A stretch of 64,000 nt of DNA from Aralia elata (taxonomy: Eukaryota; Streptophyta; Magnoliopsida; Apiales; Araliaceae). Below the pieces are notes generated by a model. That model did no database searches. It worked only from the letters and a program-made list of their open reading frames with translations, and was not told the DNA's origin. Position 1 is the stretch's first letter, and every line of letters starts with the position of its first letter. The stretch covers positions 72,834,772 through 72,898,771 of the forward strand of contig CM068385.1 of NCBI GenBank assembly GCA_034770075.1, in the 5' to 3' direction. Shown one piece after another: positions 10,616 through 21,505 of this stretch. The translations under genes and the position numbers were made by a program.

Positions 10616-12047
10616 TTTTCCAGATTTCCATTTTCAGTTTCTTTGAGTCTTCTATCTTCTTACGTAACTTTCGCTACACATGTTCAATTTACTTGAAACT
10701 TGTTTCTATTTCGAGACCTTGCTACAAGGTATGATTTACATCTTTGTTTGGTCATTAACGATTACCGCAAGACATTGAACAAATTGTCCGAAAGTCTGCG
10801 TTTATTCACTTTTTACGAAATTTTCCAATGATTCATTTCCATTCCTTTCGCTTTCCAACGTGTTTTGGTTCTGCCAAAAAGGCTTAAATATCATTCTAAC
10901 ACATGTATAAAGGTATTCTAATCTCAAGTCTTGGTAGATTCTTTGATTTTAAGCTTGAAAATTCATTTTGAGCATTTTGTCAAATATTTTGCGGGCATAG
11001 TTTCAATTATCAGATTTCATAGTTGCTTATACATAGTTCTAGTCAAAAATTTTCATAGCAATCCTTCCTTATTACTCCGCACAACAACTAATCTCCTCTT
11101 CTAATTTTCTCAATTAACAGAGCATAATTAACTAAATTCTTATGAATTTAACAAGAACACCCATAACATACCTTATAACAAGCTTAATTTGATAATACCA
11201 AGCTTTGATATTCAGTTCGGAAACCTTCGTTGTTGTTGTTGCTCTTAATACTTTCCAAATTAGCTTACAAATCCAATTCTTTGTTCCAGCCGAAGACTAA
11301 GGGAACTTGGAAACATAGAAGTGGAATTTGGATACTTTTTAGAGAAGAGAGATGGGATGGAACGGAAATGGGTTAGGATGGAGATGACTGAAAATTGCTT
11401 TATGACTTCCATTCCTTAAGTTTTCTTACTCATCAGTCTTATCCTAGCTTGGTGTACTGCTATTTTATTAAGAGCCCAACACCTCATGGTTACTACTAGC
11501 AGCTCATGCTTAGCATATTTACATTAGTATATTTAGTACATATATTCCATACATTCGTTACATATATACAAGTAATTACAATATACATATATAGTATATA
11601 CATCATTCATATATTACATATATACATATTCCCATATATATATATATATATTATATAATATTTATTATATAATACATATTATACTTTTAATACATATACC
11701 AATTAATGAATTAAAGTTAATTAATTCATCAAAAATAAAAGGGAAATTAATTGCTTCAATAAAATAACAAATTTAGTGGGACGAGCCAACTATATTAAAA
11801 TAATTAATATTAAATTAACTATTTTAACTCATTTATTTAAGATATACAACTAATTTTGTATAATTAGAATAATCATCTCATTCCTTCCATAAATTATCAT
11901 CAAACAATTTAAATATATAAATTTAATATACTCAACTAATTAAAATCAAATATCTCTTTCGTACCATAAATTGTTTTCAACAAAAATATATAACTTAATA
12001 TATTTTATTTTTATTCACATTATAAATGTTAATTCATAAACTTGATA

Positions 12048-12092
<45 letters not shown>

Positions 12093-12513
12093 CACCTCAT
12101 ATTATTAATATACATTCATTTGAAATAATATTAAATATTATTCCATTATTTATTTAGTATAATATAAATATAACTATCATTATTAATTAAATAAATTTCA
12201 TCATTTAATTAAAGCAACCATTTAGCTCACTAACTTTCAATTAGTCAATTAATTTTACTCGTTTAATAACACAACTAATTCAAACGAATATATTTAATAG
12301 TTTTATTAACTATTAATATAACTTTTCAAATAAATGCATATTCTCTACATTTATTTAAACATTTAAATATTCACACACAAAATTTCACATAATTCACAGC
12401 ACATATACATTTATACAGTCAAACTCAGCATATCCGAATAAATAAATTAAATAAAATATATAATTTAATATATTTTATTTATTAATAATTTCTGAAAATT
12501 TTGGATTGTCACA

Positions 12514-13384
12514 TTCTTCCCCCTTACAAAGATTCCGTCCCCGGAATCGTAAAATAAAACTAACTCTGATATGGGGATAACTTTTCTATATCTTTGTTTT
12601 GAATTACCACGTTGCGTCTTTGTCATTGTGGTTCTTCCATAACACTTCTTCTTGCTTGTTAGGTTTTGTTGCTCATATTCAATTGCATACTTATAATCTT
12701 GATTATATAGTCGTAATATTGACACAGGAAACACATTATATGCTCTAATTCAGGAGATAGAGCTATTTCATAACTACTTTTTTTTACGATAAAACCTTAC
12801 TTTTGTCGATGATGATCAACGTAATCAGCGTATTTCGTTTGTCGGTCTTGAATTGTTACAAGTCTTAATCTTATTACTTCAGCAATTTTCGTAGTTTGCT
12901 ACGCCAATTCTGGTTCCAACATAGTGTCGTTTGATAATTCCTTTCGTACGAAGCTTTATAAGATAATGTTCCCATAATCGCTAAGTATTATTATACGGAA
13001 AGTTTACTAAAAGTAAGTATTATTGTGGTTTTCTTCGCTCTGCCCATCCGATTTGAGGAAAATACACTGTATTCAACCTTAGTTCTTCCATTTGCTCTTG
13101 CATGCTCTTTCATAATTTCGATGCGAAACGCGGATTTTAATCCAAGACGATCAAAATTTGACATTCCATGTTTTGAGAAGATTTCTTTAGTATAAAATCT
13201 AGCTAATCGGTATAAATTATTCTTTTGTCTTAATTAGCAAGAATTATGCTGATTTTATTAAATAATCTACTATAAATCATATAGCGTCTTATCCTTTCTT
13301 TGTAACTGCAAATACTACCGCGAAATCTATCGCGGTATGTTTTCATCTCCCTTCAATAAATTTGTATAGAACTTAATTTCCTCC
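12514..13384 (-). pseudogene. Decayed integrase and chromodomain region of Ty3 element A
   Basis: The minus strand aligns with the 3' end of pol in the element at 28735-41226. It holds SILRLYNQDYKYAIEYE (compare SVLRPYKQDYKHVIEYE) near 12660-12730, and nucleotide similarity continues through the integrase core to about 13380, where CGCGAAATCTATCGCGGTATG matches the region at 33190. Stops and indels are everywhere. It would have encoded the enzyme that inserts retrotransposon cDNA and the chromodomain that steers it to heterochromatin. It is cut off by the solo LTR at 13385. Confidence 0.7.
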
Positions 13385-15456
13385 TGTAGACACCCAAATT
13401 TTGCGCTTCGTACACTAACCGTGACAGGAGGGCAAAATCGTCAATTGAACCGGCTTACGGGAGCGAAGGAATGGGCACAAGTACGAACGCTCGACGCCAC
13501 CGCAACGATTTGCAAATCAAAACCAACGTGACAGCAGGGTCGTCCGAAATGAGCATTCCCAAAAGGTGTGGCACGCCTCCCAATGATTCTCGGACTATAA
13601 AATACGAGCCTGTCAGCGAAAACCAGCGTCATGGCACGAGAATCGAGGCGTAGCACGAAAATCGAGAAAGTCAAGCCAGCCAGCCGCGGATTGATCTGCG
13701 GCCAAGTGAGTGCGCCAGCACGGAAACCAGGAAATCAGCACTATCAGCTGAGTGCGATGGGAGGTGGGCCAGCCAGCCGCAGATTGATCTGCGGCCAGCC
13801 GCAGATCAATCTGCGGCTGGCTCTGGCCAGCCTATTTCAGCTCATTTCCTCCTGCAGAAGAAAGAGAGCAGTTTTTGGAGAAGAAGAACAGAGCAGCAGC
13901 AGCAGCGGCGGAAAAAGAAAGAAAAAGAAGGAGAAAACAACAAGAAAAATAGAGAGAAAAAAGAGAAAAGAAGTGAGAAATTGTACCCATTTTGTGAGAT
14001 TACATATCATATTTTCTACTCTATTCAATACACAAGTTCATACATATTGTGGGGATTATTTGCAAGGTGAAAAATCCTTTGTTTTAGCATTTTGTTTTAC
14101 CATTTTCGTTAGGCTTTTGTCATCCAAATTATATTAAATGTAGTTTCCTTGTGTATTGTTGTGGATCTATGGATTGAGGGCTATTAGTGAGGGTTCCCAA
14201 ATGGAACGAAATTCCTCCTAATGGCCCGATGATATCCATTTGGTGAATTTTACCTCGTTGTAATGATGTATGTGCATAGTTTATTTAGATTGTTATTTTT
14301 TGGATCTTGTGGGTGTGTAGCGATTTTGGATTAACGCCTAGGAAAGCGACCCCGTGGTCCAAATCCGATGATGGACATCTTTTGATATATGTAATAAATT
14401 CGATGTACCTTTCATTGTAAATATGTAATCGTCGGGCCTTAAAACGACGCCAAGGCGAGAATCGTGTTTAAGGCCCCGAAATAGTGAAACTTGCGATTGT
14501 GGGCGTTCGGGGTTATTTGAATGGCTTACATGCCCATGAGTAGCCCCAACGCATTTTAATGTTTGATTTGATTTATGACACGAAATTGATTTCAAAGCTA
14601 AACGATAAGATTTTCATAAAACCAATCAAATTAGGTTATTAGAATCACGAGGCTAAAAATTGGAAATGCTAATGAATGTTAATTCCCATTCAACGAGAAG
14701 GCTAAAAGAAAAATCGTTTTCCAAAACATCACGCAAAAATAATTTTATAAATAAAGTGACGTTTTATTAAACCGTTGTGCATAGGGTTAAAGAGATTCTA
14801 GAAATTGCCCATCATTTGAGTTACGAAAGCAACGTATATATCTCGATTCCTATTTTGACGAAGGTTTAAAACTCTTGATTTGCCAAAACAACACCTAAAG
14901 AAAAATCTCATAGCTTTTGACAATTAAAATCAAACCTTCCTAATAAAGAATAAAGCTTTCCCGTAGAAGCCGATGGACATTCCAAAGCACTCTCAAATTA
15001 AAGCACGATTTTCCCTAAAAATCCAAATGATCTTTCATACAAACTCACCACAACATTCACATAGGCACACAAACACACATGCGCGCGTACATACACACTT
15101 CATGAATTAAGGGATAGGAAAGCATCAAGATTGCGGTAACCGTGTTTCACGGAAGTCGGGGGGTGCCTAACACCTTCCCCTCGCTTAAGCAAGCCCCCGA
15201 ATTCTATGAATCTCGGTTCGCAGACCAATTAATTCGGAGTCACATATGAGCCAGCGATTTATAAAAAAACGAAAATTCGGATGAGTTGGTACATCCATTT
15301 CAAATTTACCAACTGGCGACTCTGGTTAATTGGCTCATCATAAAACACGATCTTTCAAAACCCCGTCGACATCAATGCCGACCTTTTCCAAAAATCATTA
15401 AATCAAAAGGCTAAAATTGGAAAAGACCAGAAGGACGAGAAAACCCGGCGTCGACA
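13385..15456. mobile_element. Solo LTR, Ty3 Tat/Athila-like
   Basis: 2072-bp LTR starting TGTAGACACCCAAATTTTGC and ending CCCGGCGTCGACA, flanked by a perfect 5-bp duplication CCTCC (13380-13384 and 15457-15461). There is no internal region or partner, so it is a solo LTR left by recombination between two LTRs. TGTAGACACC..GTCGACA ends are usual in plant Tat/Athila-type elements; the assignment is from memory and moderate. ORFs inside it (for example 13631-14137 plus) look accidental. Confidence 0.85.
13683..13817. repeat. Three copies of a 20-bp near-palindrome in the solo LTR
   Basis: GCCGCGGATTGATCTGCGGC at 13683, GCCGCAGATTGATCTGCGGC at 13776 and its exact reverse complement GCCGCAGATCAATCTGCGGC at 13798. 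Each is nearly self-complementary and the last two are two bases apart, so RNA could form a very stable cruciform or long hairpin. Confidence 0.85.
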
Positions 15457-15461
15457 CCTCC

Positions 15462-15977
15462 TTCAAATTTTTAACATCCCTTTTATTAACGGTTTATATA
15501 TAACCTATTCCTCTTCTGCAGTTTTCTTCTTTATTAAGGGGTTTTTTTTCCAATAAAATATTTACTCATATTTAATATTTCATTAACTATCTCAAGGCAT
15601 TTTAACTTTCACATACTAACACATACTCATCATAAAGCATACTTAATAAATATTTTCATTAATATGCTACTTAAAAATTTACATCTGATAACTTTTACTA
15701 TTTATATTCCTTATCCCTCGATTACATACAAACGATGGAATTTATATAATTATCCCACAACTTATACAAAAGTTGGGACTTATAATAGATATCCCGCTTA
15801 CTTATATAAAAGATGGGATTTACACACTACACACTCATACATACATGCCATCTATTATATCTTATCCTTGCTCATATTTTATAAGAGATGCTTACTTATA
15901 AATCGCTCATATTCAAGAACAGGAGCTCGGACGCACGACAGATGCCGTACACTTGAGTAGCAAAGGATCATATTATC
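15462..15977 (-). mobile_element. Spacer between extra ORF and gag, element A
   Basis: Non-coding. ACATACTCATCATAAAGCA and AATATGCT.. align with the spacer at about 36730-36970 of the complete element, which lies between its extra ORF and gag. Gag itself has been deleted from element A. Confidence 0.6.
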
Positions 15978-16620
15978 CTACTTCTTTGCGCTTCCTTTAC
16001 CTGACTTCTTTATCAGACAATCTTTTAGTTGATGATCTAACGATTCACACTTAAAACATGCTCCTTCCTTCGGGTTGGGACAATGAGGAGAGATATGCCC
16101 CTTTTGTCTACAATTGTAACATATTTTCTGCCCTTTTCGGCATACGCCTTGATGCATCTTCCCACAATCCGTACATTCTCTTATCTTTTTAAAGTTTCCT
16201 CGGTTATTTCTAGAATTTTCTGAATCACTATTGCTCAACTTCCTTTTCCCCTTCTTACTTGAAGATTTTTGCGATATACTGCGTTCAACTTCTATTTTAT
16301 CAACTTGAACCTTCAACTTATTTCGCTTCTCTATTATTTCAATTAATGCCTTATGTAAGTGAGTATTTAACAATTTTTCCACTTTTCACTTTTTTTCCAG
16401 GGAAAACACCTTATTCTTCAAGTTCTGCACTTCGTCTGACATTGACCTAATTATTGTTGTTGCTGCCATTACGACTTCTTCTTTTTTTTTTCTCCTTTTT
16501 CTGGCTTTACTTGAGCCTCCTTGGGATTTTCCTCTATTTCTTTATTCAGTTCCATTTCTGGATATTCATCATGATCACTGCCCAGATCTACGCTTGCTTC
16601 ATCCCTAAAAGCTCTCTCAA
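15978..16620 (-). pseudogene. Extra ORF upstream of gag with acidic region, coiled coil and three zinc knuckles (element A)
   Basis: Reading leftwards on the minus strand: a Glu/Asp-rich stretch (about 16500-16620), a heptad-like segment containing SDEVQNLKNKVFSLEKK (about 16385-16440), then KLKVQVDKIEVE, a basic Ser/Lys linker and three Cys-rich units. The units are CTDCGKMHQGVC, CYNCRQKGHISPHC and CFKCESLDHQLKDC, the last two being CCHC zinc knuckles. It ends at a stop at 15978. One in-frame TGA at about 16388 and an apparent slip in an A-run near 16485 break it. By position (5' of the spacer that precedes gag) and by acidic plus coiled-coil layout it corresponds to the ORF at 36979-37602 of the complete element, which has no knuckles. 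A nucleic-acid-binding role is inferred from the knuckles; otherwise unknown. Confidence 0.6.
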
Positions 16621-16656
16621 GGTCACTCTCAATGTGAGCTTCTACTTCCGCTTTTG

Positions 16657-16692
16657 TTTATTAATAATTTCTGAAAATTTCGGATTGTCATA
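16657..16692 (-). mobile_element. Remnant of right (5') LTR of element A
   Basis: TTTATTAATAATTTCTGAAA continuing to GGATTGTCATA matches the outer end of the LTR at 12477-12513. The rest of this LTR, the primer site and the start of the extra ORF were removed by a deletion ending at 16656. Confidence 0.75.
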
Positions 16693-16697
16693 AATTC

Positions 16698-17126
16698 CGT
16701 TGGAAATAATTTAATTCCGAGGGATTTAATTGAGACGAAAATTCCTTCAAAATTAACTTATAAAACCTAAAACCAACAACTGCCTCTACACATTTTGTTT
16801 CTATCATCTCTCTCATTTCTGTCATTTCTCTTACTCTCACTAATTTCTCTCTCACACTCCACCTCCAGGCCCATTTCTCTTTCCATTCTATGTCACTCCG
16901 GCTGCCGCTCCACATGCCGCCGTTTCAGATGTCGCCACCGTGCATCACCTGTTGGACCTCCCACCCTCTGCCGCCATTGTAGTCCATCTCCTTCTCTCAT
17001 TTAACTGGATTACAAATTAAGTCCTAAGGTTAGTCATGGTTTATTTGTATATTTAGGGTTAATTTTTTCCATACAAAATTTGTGCATATTGCTGAGATAT
17101 GTATTTGAAATTACTCCTACTATATC
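16698..17126 (+). mobile_element. CACTA body, left part
   Basis: Subterminal ATTCCG motifs to about 16750, then a pyrimidine-rich stretch (16785-17010) like the 5' leader of a CACTA transcript, with no long ORF. It ends at the SIRE insertion: ATATC at 17122-17126 is the target duplication. Confidence 0.65.
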
Positions 17127-18863
17127 TGTTGGTTCCCAGAGACATAATGGGGATCTAGAAGGGGGGTTAAATAGGTCCCTTTAAAACTTTTCCATTTTTA
17201 TTCATGAAAGTATAACAGTTATGAATAGATAATCAATTCATGCACAACGGAATATACATTAATAGCCCATTCGTAGATGTAAATATAATCACAGTTCAAT
17301 CGATAAATCTATGGTATGGTTGATAGCAGATATAGCAGTTATTGTACATAATGTAAATGACATAAAGTAAATGACACAAGAGATTTTAAGTGGTTCGGAG
17401 ACTGAATAACTCCTACTCCACTCTTCTACTTCAACAAATAGGAATCCACTAATTGTTTTAGTCACAAAGACAAGGACTCTCCGCCCTCCTCAAGTTCAGC
17501 AGACAAGAGTTATTTTTAGCCACTAAAGCAAGGATCCTATGACCCTCCTCAAGTCCCACAGACACGGATCCTCTGATTCCTCTTGTGTCCCGCAGACATG
17601 AGTTGTTTTTAGTCCCTCGGATAAGGATCCAATGACCCTCTTCAAGTTCAGCAGACTCGGGAAACCAGTTCACAAAGAACTTTTCAAGGCCAGCAGCCTT
17701 AGAATCTGTAGACTAAAGCCAACAGCCTTAGAATCTCTTGTACCCTTTGGTACTCAGCAAGTCCAACAGACTTGACTTTGTTTAGTCACTTAAGATAAGG
17801 ACGCCCCACCCTCTTTGGTGTGTTGATTATTTGTTGGGTTGTGTGCCGAGATGAACTTTGATCTCCTTCATCTTTAGGTACTTGACAGCTTTTTGTGATC
17901 TTCTTCTAGATGCTGCTAGTAATGGTCGTTGAGGCCCTTCTTTCTTCTGGTATATAGCAGAAGTAGATGATCACTTCTGTTGAACACTATTTGACTTGTC
18001 CAAGTCAGTTCTTTATCTGTTCAACCTATAGTGTTCCTTGCTTGATTATAGAGTTGTCCGTTCTGGATCTCGTTACTCTAAATCTTAGCTTCTTGGTTTT
18101 TCTACTCTTAGCTCATATGCCAGCCATTTGGCATACCTCTCATGTTAAAGTGAAGCTTTTAGCTGTGTCTACAATCAGTGTTCTTGCTCTCTTGCTTACT
18201 GCATTCTAACACTCACCTACATTCGAATGTGGTTTTCTCTTTTGTAGTTCTCCATTTTCTTCCCGTTGGAAGCTTGCCGTTGATATCTTCCCGTTGCACT
18301 TCTTTCCGTTGCAGACTAACTTTCTGCAGACTTGTTTATTGTACCACTGAGTATTTTTCTTCCTTAAGTCTGCTAGTGATGGCTGAGTCAATATCCATTA
18401 GCTGGTACCAAGATAGTGGAGTCACATGCGCTGCCTGTTGACTACTGCAAGTATAGCTGTTTGAGCCCCACTCAGATTGGTTCTTTATTTTACTCAATTA
18501 ACTACTCAGCCGCTCATCTTGGGATAGAAGCCCTAAGTGCTCTAATACTTTTAATCCAGCTGGCACTTACTTACTCTACGATCGTCTGGGATGCAGCCTG
18601 TTGCTTCTGATCGTAGAGTTAACTTGTTTGCTTCAGACTGAAGACTGTTATCTTGGATCGTAGAGTTAACTATTAACTTCAGTTGTGGCCTTGTGCTGCC
18701 TTGCAGTTCGTAGAGTGGTTGTTTTCACTTGCATTACGCTTTAATGTGCTTCTTACTATACTGCAGCCTGTGCTGCTTTATGCTCTGTGATCTCTATTTC
18801 GCTTTTCATTCCAGAGCATAGTGTACTATGAGCTTTGTTGAGCTATTGCTGCAGTGTGCCTAT

Positions 18864-19027
18864 CATAGAGGACTGCTCTATGTTTTTTAGGTGTTGGCTC
18901 TGCTGCTGTGTCATAGAGGACTGCTCTATGATGTTCTGTTTGCTGTGGCACCATTTATGTAGAGGACTGCTCTACTTTAATCTTCAGACATTCTCTCTTA
19001 TGCCTTGTCATAGAGTATTGCTCTATA
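18864..19027. repeat. Array of four CATAGAG-N5-CTCTATG hairpins, left SIRE LTR
   Basis: Stem-loops at 18864-18882 and 18912-18930 (CATAGAG-GACTG-CTCTATG), 18959-18975 (GTAGAG-GACTG-CTCTAC) and 19009-19027 (CATAGAG-TATTG-CTCTATA). Spacing is 47-50 bp. The third keeps pairing by a compensatory A-T to G-C change. Confidence 0.8.
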
Positions 19028-19606
19028 ATTTTCTTGTTGATTTGCTGAGACTGCAAGAGTGCCTCTGTTGTTTTAGACTCGATTCTACGATCACTTGATC
19101 TTGCTGGAACTTTCCTACTCTACGACCTTTGTCTTTGATGCAGGTCTAGAGTCTTGATGGATCGTAGAGTGATTACTTGAGCTTGTCCTGTGATCTCTGT
19201 TATGGCTTGATGCTTAGGTTGTGCGCAGAGATCTTGATATGTCTGATAGCTCATGCTTAGCTTGCTTGGTAGATTACCACTTTAACTTTGGGTACTCCAG
19301 CAGAGACTTTTTTACTTTGTTGCTTGGTTGCAGGCTGTTCATGGGAGTCGTAGAGTGGCTGACTTGGACTTACTCTATGAACCCATGTTAGCATAATGAT
19401 TTCCTCTTTGCAGTGTACACTCTACGATCCTGAGTAAGCTCCTTGTTCTGTCGAGCCACACTCTACGATTGCCTTGCAAGCTCTGAGTTAACATGTGCAA
19501 CTCTACGATGCCCAGAGAGTGCTGCCGAGTGAGCTCTATGATCTGCCAAGCTTGTTACTGTGCTTGCCTAGCAGACTCTACGATCTTGGAATTTAGCACT
19601 GCAATG

Positions 19607-19753
19607 TCGAGGCAACTTTACGTCCTGTCGAGAGTGATTTACGTTCTGTCGAGAGAACTTTACGTCCTACCGAGGAAGCTCTATGACTTATTGAGGAAGC
19701 TTTACGTCTTGTCGAGGAAGCTCTACGTTCTGCTGAGAGAACTCTACGTCATG
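19607..19753. repeat. 21-bp minisatellite, seven units, left SIRE LTR
   Basis: Seven tandem imperfect 21-bp units of the type CGAGGAAGCTCTACGTCCTGT, visible in translation as a 7-residue period (RKLYVLS, RELYVLP and so on). The matching array in the right LTR (41377-41502) has six units. Confidence 0.85.
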
Positions 19754-20232
19754 CCGAGCTTTACTCTATGTTTTCCTGGCAAACCCTGTGATGGTATACT
19801 TGACTCTGCGATGTTGACTGACTGCTCTATGATCCTTCATTTAGTCAGCGCAGTGCTCTACGATCAGTCTAGCCCTTGTTTGTACATATACCATTACAGT
19901 ACATAAGATCAACATAACAAGTCTAATCTTTTTCTATTCTAAGTCCTTGTACATCAAATTTATTTAAGGACTTTACAAAACCTAATGTTGCAAACATGCT
20001 TTGATCAGATAGATATTAATTCAACTTATATCAACCTAACATATTTGATCTTCTAAGTCCTTGTACATATATTTCATTAAAGACTTTACAAGGCTATATC
20101 AGTATGAATGTTATTCTTATCATTTTATTATTAATCAAATCATATATAATGTATATAGGTAATCACATGCAGATCTTATAACATTCTCCCCCTATGATAA
20201 TGAACTTAACGATCGTATGCTGATTCCCAACA

Positions 20233-20247
20233 ATCTCCCCCTATTTG
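20233..20247 (-). promoter_or_regulatory. Polypurine tract of the SIRE-like element
   Basis: In sense (minus) direction AAATAGGGGGAGAT lies directly against the 3' LTR start TGTTGGGAATCAGC. It primes plus-strand cDNA synthesis. Confidence 0.8.
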
Positions 20248-20449
20248 ATGATGACAAAAACACTAATAGCATAACATTCAATACATACAAGTGTATGAGT
20301 GCTGATATGACTTAAGATACAGTAAGTCACTGTATTGCTAGATCAAGAGATATGAAATAAAATGATGTGCATTCAAGATAGTCATTATATCATACTATGA
20401 AATTTAAACATATGCAGTTCACAAGCTATATTAATCTAACAAGGAGATC

Positions 20450-20753
20450 CTAGATACTAGCATAAGACAGTTTTTCTCCTTGCTCAGTAGAGATGTACCT
20501 TCTGCTTGATGGCACTTTGTGACTACTTTCATTTGCTGCTTTCTTCTTATTCTTCTGCGTCCTTCTCCGGCACATGCTCCCCCTCACTTTTTGCAGGTAC
20601 TTCTTCATCTTCTTCTTCTCTTGGCTCCCCCTCAGTTGTTGGTGTTTCATGTTTGTTCTTCTTATTCTTCTTTTGCTCCTTTCTTTTCTTGATAGCTCTT
20701 GTTCTCATCTTCTTATGCTTTATCTTTTTCTCCCCCTTTTTGTCATCAATCAT
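20450..20753 (-). pseudogene. C-terminal Lys/Glu-rich part of the SIRE internal ORF
   Basis: Two overlapping minus frames here (20547-20753 and 20450-20650) translate to very charged sequence, for example KKRKEQKKNKKNKHE and PREEEDEEVPAKSEGE. Together they look like one frame broken by a shift and form the acidic/basic tail of the ORF relic that begins at 23012. The function is unknown. Confidence 0.45.
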
Positions 20754-20846
20754 TTGGGAGAGATACTGAACATGCGTAAGGAGCTATTCAACTAGGTAAG
20801 AGGTATTACCAACTTTCATTTTCACCTCATGCTGGCCAAGTTCCAT

Positions 20847-21436
20847 TTACTGAGTGAGGGACTGGCTAAGGTTCTCTACTTTAGCTGACAGAGTCTGAAT
20901 AGAGTGTGTATTTTGTTGTTGGAGTTTCAGAGCTTCAATCCTCTGTTGCTCAATCGATTTGAGATATATCTGATCTCGTTGATGGAGCTTTAAGGACATG
21001 TCTGTGAATGAGGCTTTCAACTTTTTGTAGAATGCATTGTCTTCTTCTCTAGCTATCTTCTTTGTTGCTTTTGTGACTGAGGAAATGTGTCCAAGCAATT
21101 CTTTAAAGTTCTTCAATAACTCTTGGTCAAACAAGACATCTTCAAGGATTAGGGTAGTTGACTTGGATTTCTCACAAGAGCGGTGACTATATCAAATAAC
21201 TCTTTGTTGGATGAGGAAGGGATGTCAAAAGGTATTTTAGTGGAAATATAGGGGAGTTTGATATTTGGGTGGGACTGGAAAACTTCAGTCGTAGAGTTAG
21301 AAGGTTCCACAACTATTGACTCTACGAACTGGTTTGTTGATTTGCTTTTATCACTATTTTCCAACATATAGTATGGAATGTATATACCTTTAGCATGGCG
21401 ATAGACTTTGAAATGTTGAGTATCCTTGATCATCAT
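20847..21436 (-). pseudogene. Third segment of the SIRE internal ORF, with coiled coil
   Basis: Two minus-strand open pieces (21149-21436 and 20847-21134) separated by a stop or frame change. The first has YRHAKGIYIPYYMLEN, the second a heptad-rich segment: LLGHISSVTKATKKIAREE, then LKLQQQNTHSIQTLSAKVEN and LSQSLTQ, a probable coiled coil. A coiled coil near the C-terminus in the ORF next to the 3' LTR matches what is described for the env-like gene of SIRE-type elements. I do not see a signal peptide or transmembrane segment, so an envelope function is not supported. Confidence 0.5.
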
Positions 21437-21505
21437 CTGTGGATAAGATTGAACTCTTGGGAAGTTCTGAGAAATCAGCTTCAGATTTAGAAATTTTGAG
21501 TAACA

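Larger units (their letters stand above)
8525..12513 (-). mobile_element. Left (3') LTR of Ty3 element A
   Basis: 3989-bp LTR. In plus reading it starts TGCGACGCCCCCAAATCCGG (TGTGACGCC with one change) and ends GGATTGTCACA, followed by the polypurine tract complement TTCTTCCCCCTTA. It aligns over its first kilobase with the LTRs of the element at 28735-41226: ACCGTCT, GGTGATCAGCC, CGACGTTTCGACG and the GCAAGAATGAGCA hairpin all recur in order. It contains a GC-rich repeat patch (10425-10615) and a TA microsatellite (12051-12090). No gene. Confidence 0.75.
8525..16692 (-). mobile_element. Ty3 Tekay-like element A, internally deleted
   Basis: Minus-oriented Ty3 element inserted in the CACTA subterminal region. 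Full left LTR 8525-12513, decayed internal region 12514-13384 and 15462-16656, and only the last 36 bp of the right LTR (16657-16692). The flanks AATTA (8520-8524) and AATTC (16693-16697) match in 4 of 5 positions, a decayed target duplication. Compared with the nearly complete relative at 28735-41226, it lacks gag, protease, RT, RNase H and most of its 5' LTR. It is itself split by a solo LTR (13385-15456). Confidence 0.75.
17127..20232 (-). mobile_element. Left (3') LTR of the SIRE-like element
   Basis: 3106-bp LTR, TGTTGGTTCCC ... GATTCCCAACA. It is densely seeded from about 18570 onward with CTCTACGATC and its complement GATCGTAGAG, has four evenly spaced hairpins (18864-19027) and a 21-bp minisatellite (19607-19753). 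ORFs inside are shadows of these repeats. Confidence 0.85.

Noticed and set aside
19493..19906. 137-codon ORF with a 7-residue repeat
   Set aside because: It is the 21-bp minisatellite read in one frame; the right LTR copy differs in unit number and codons.
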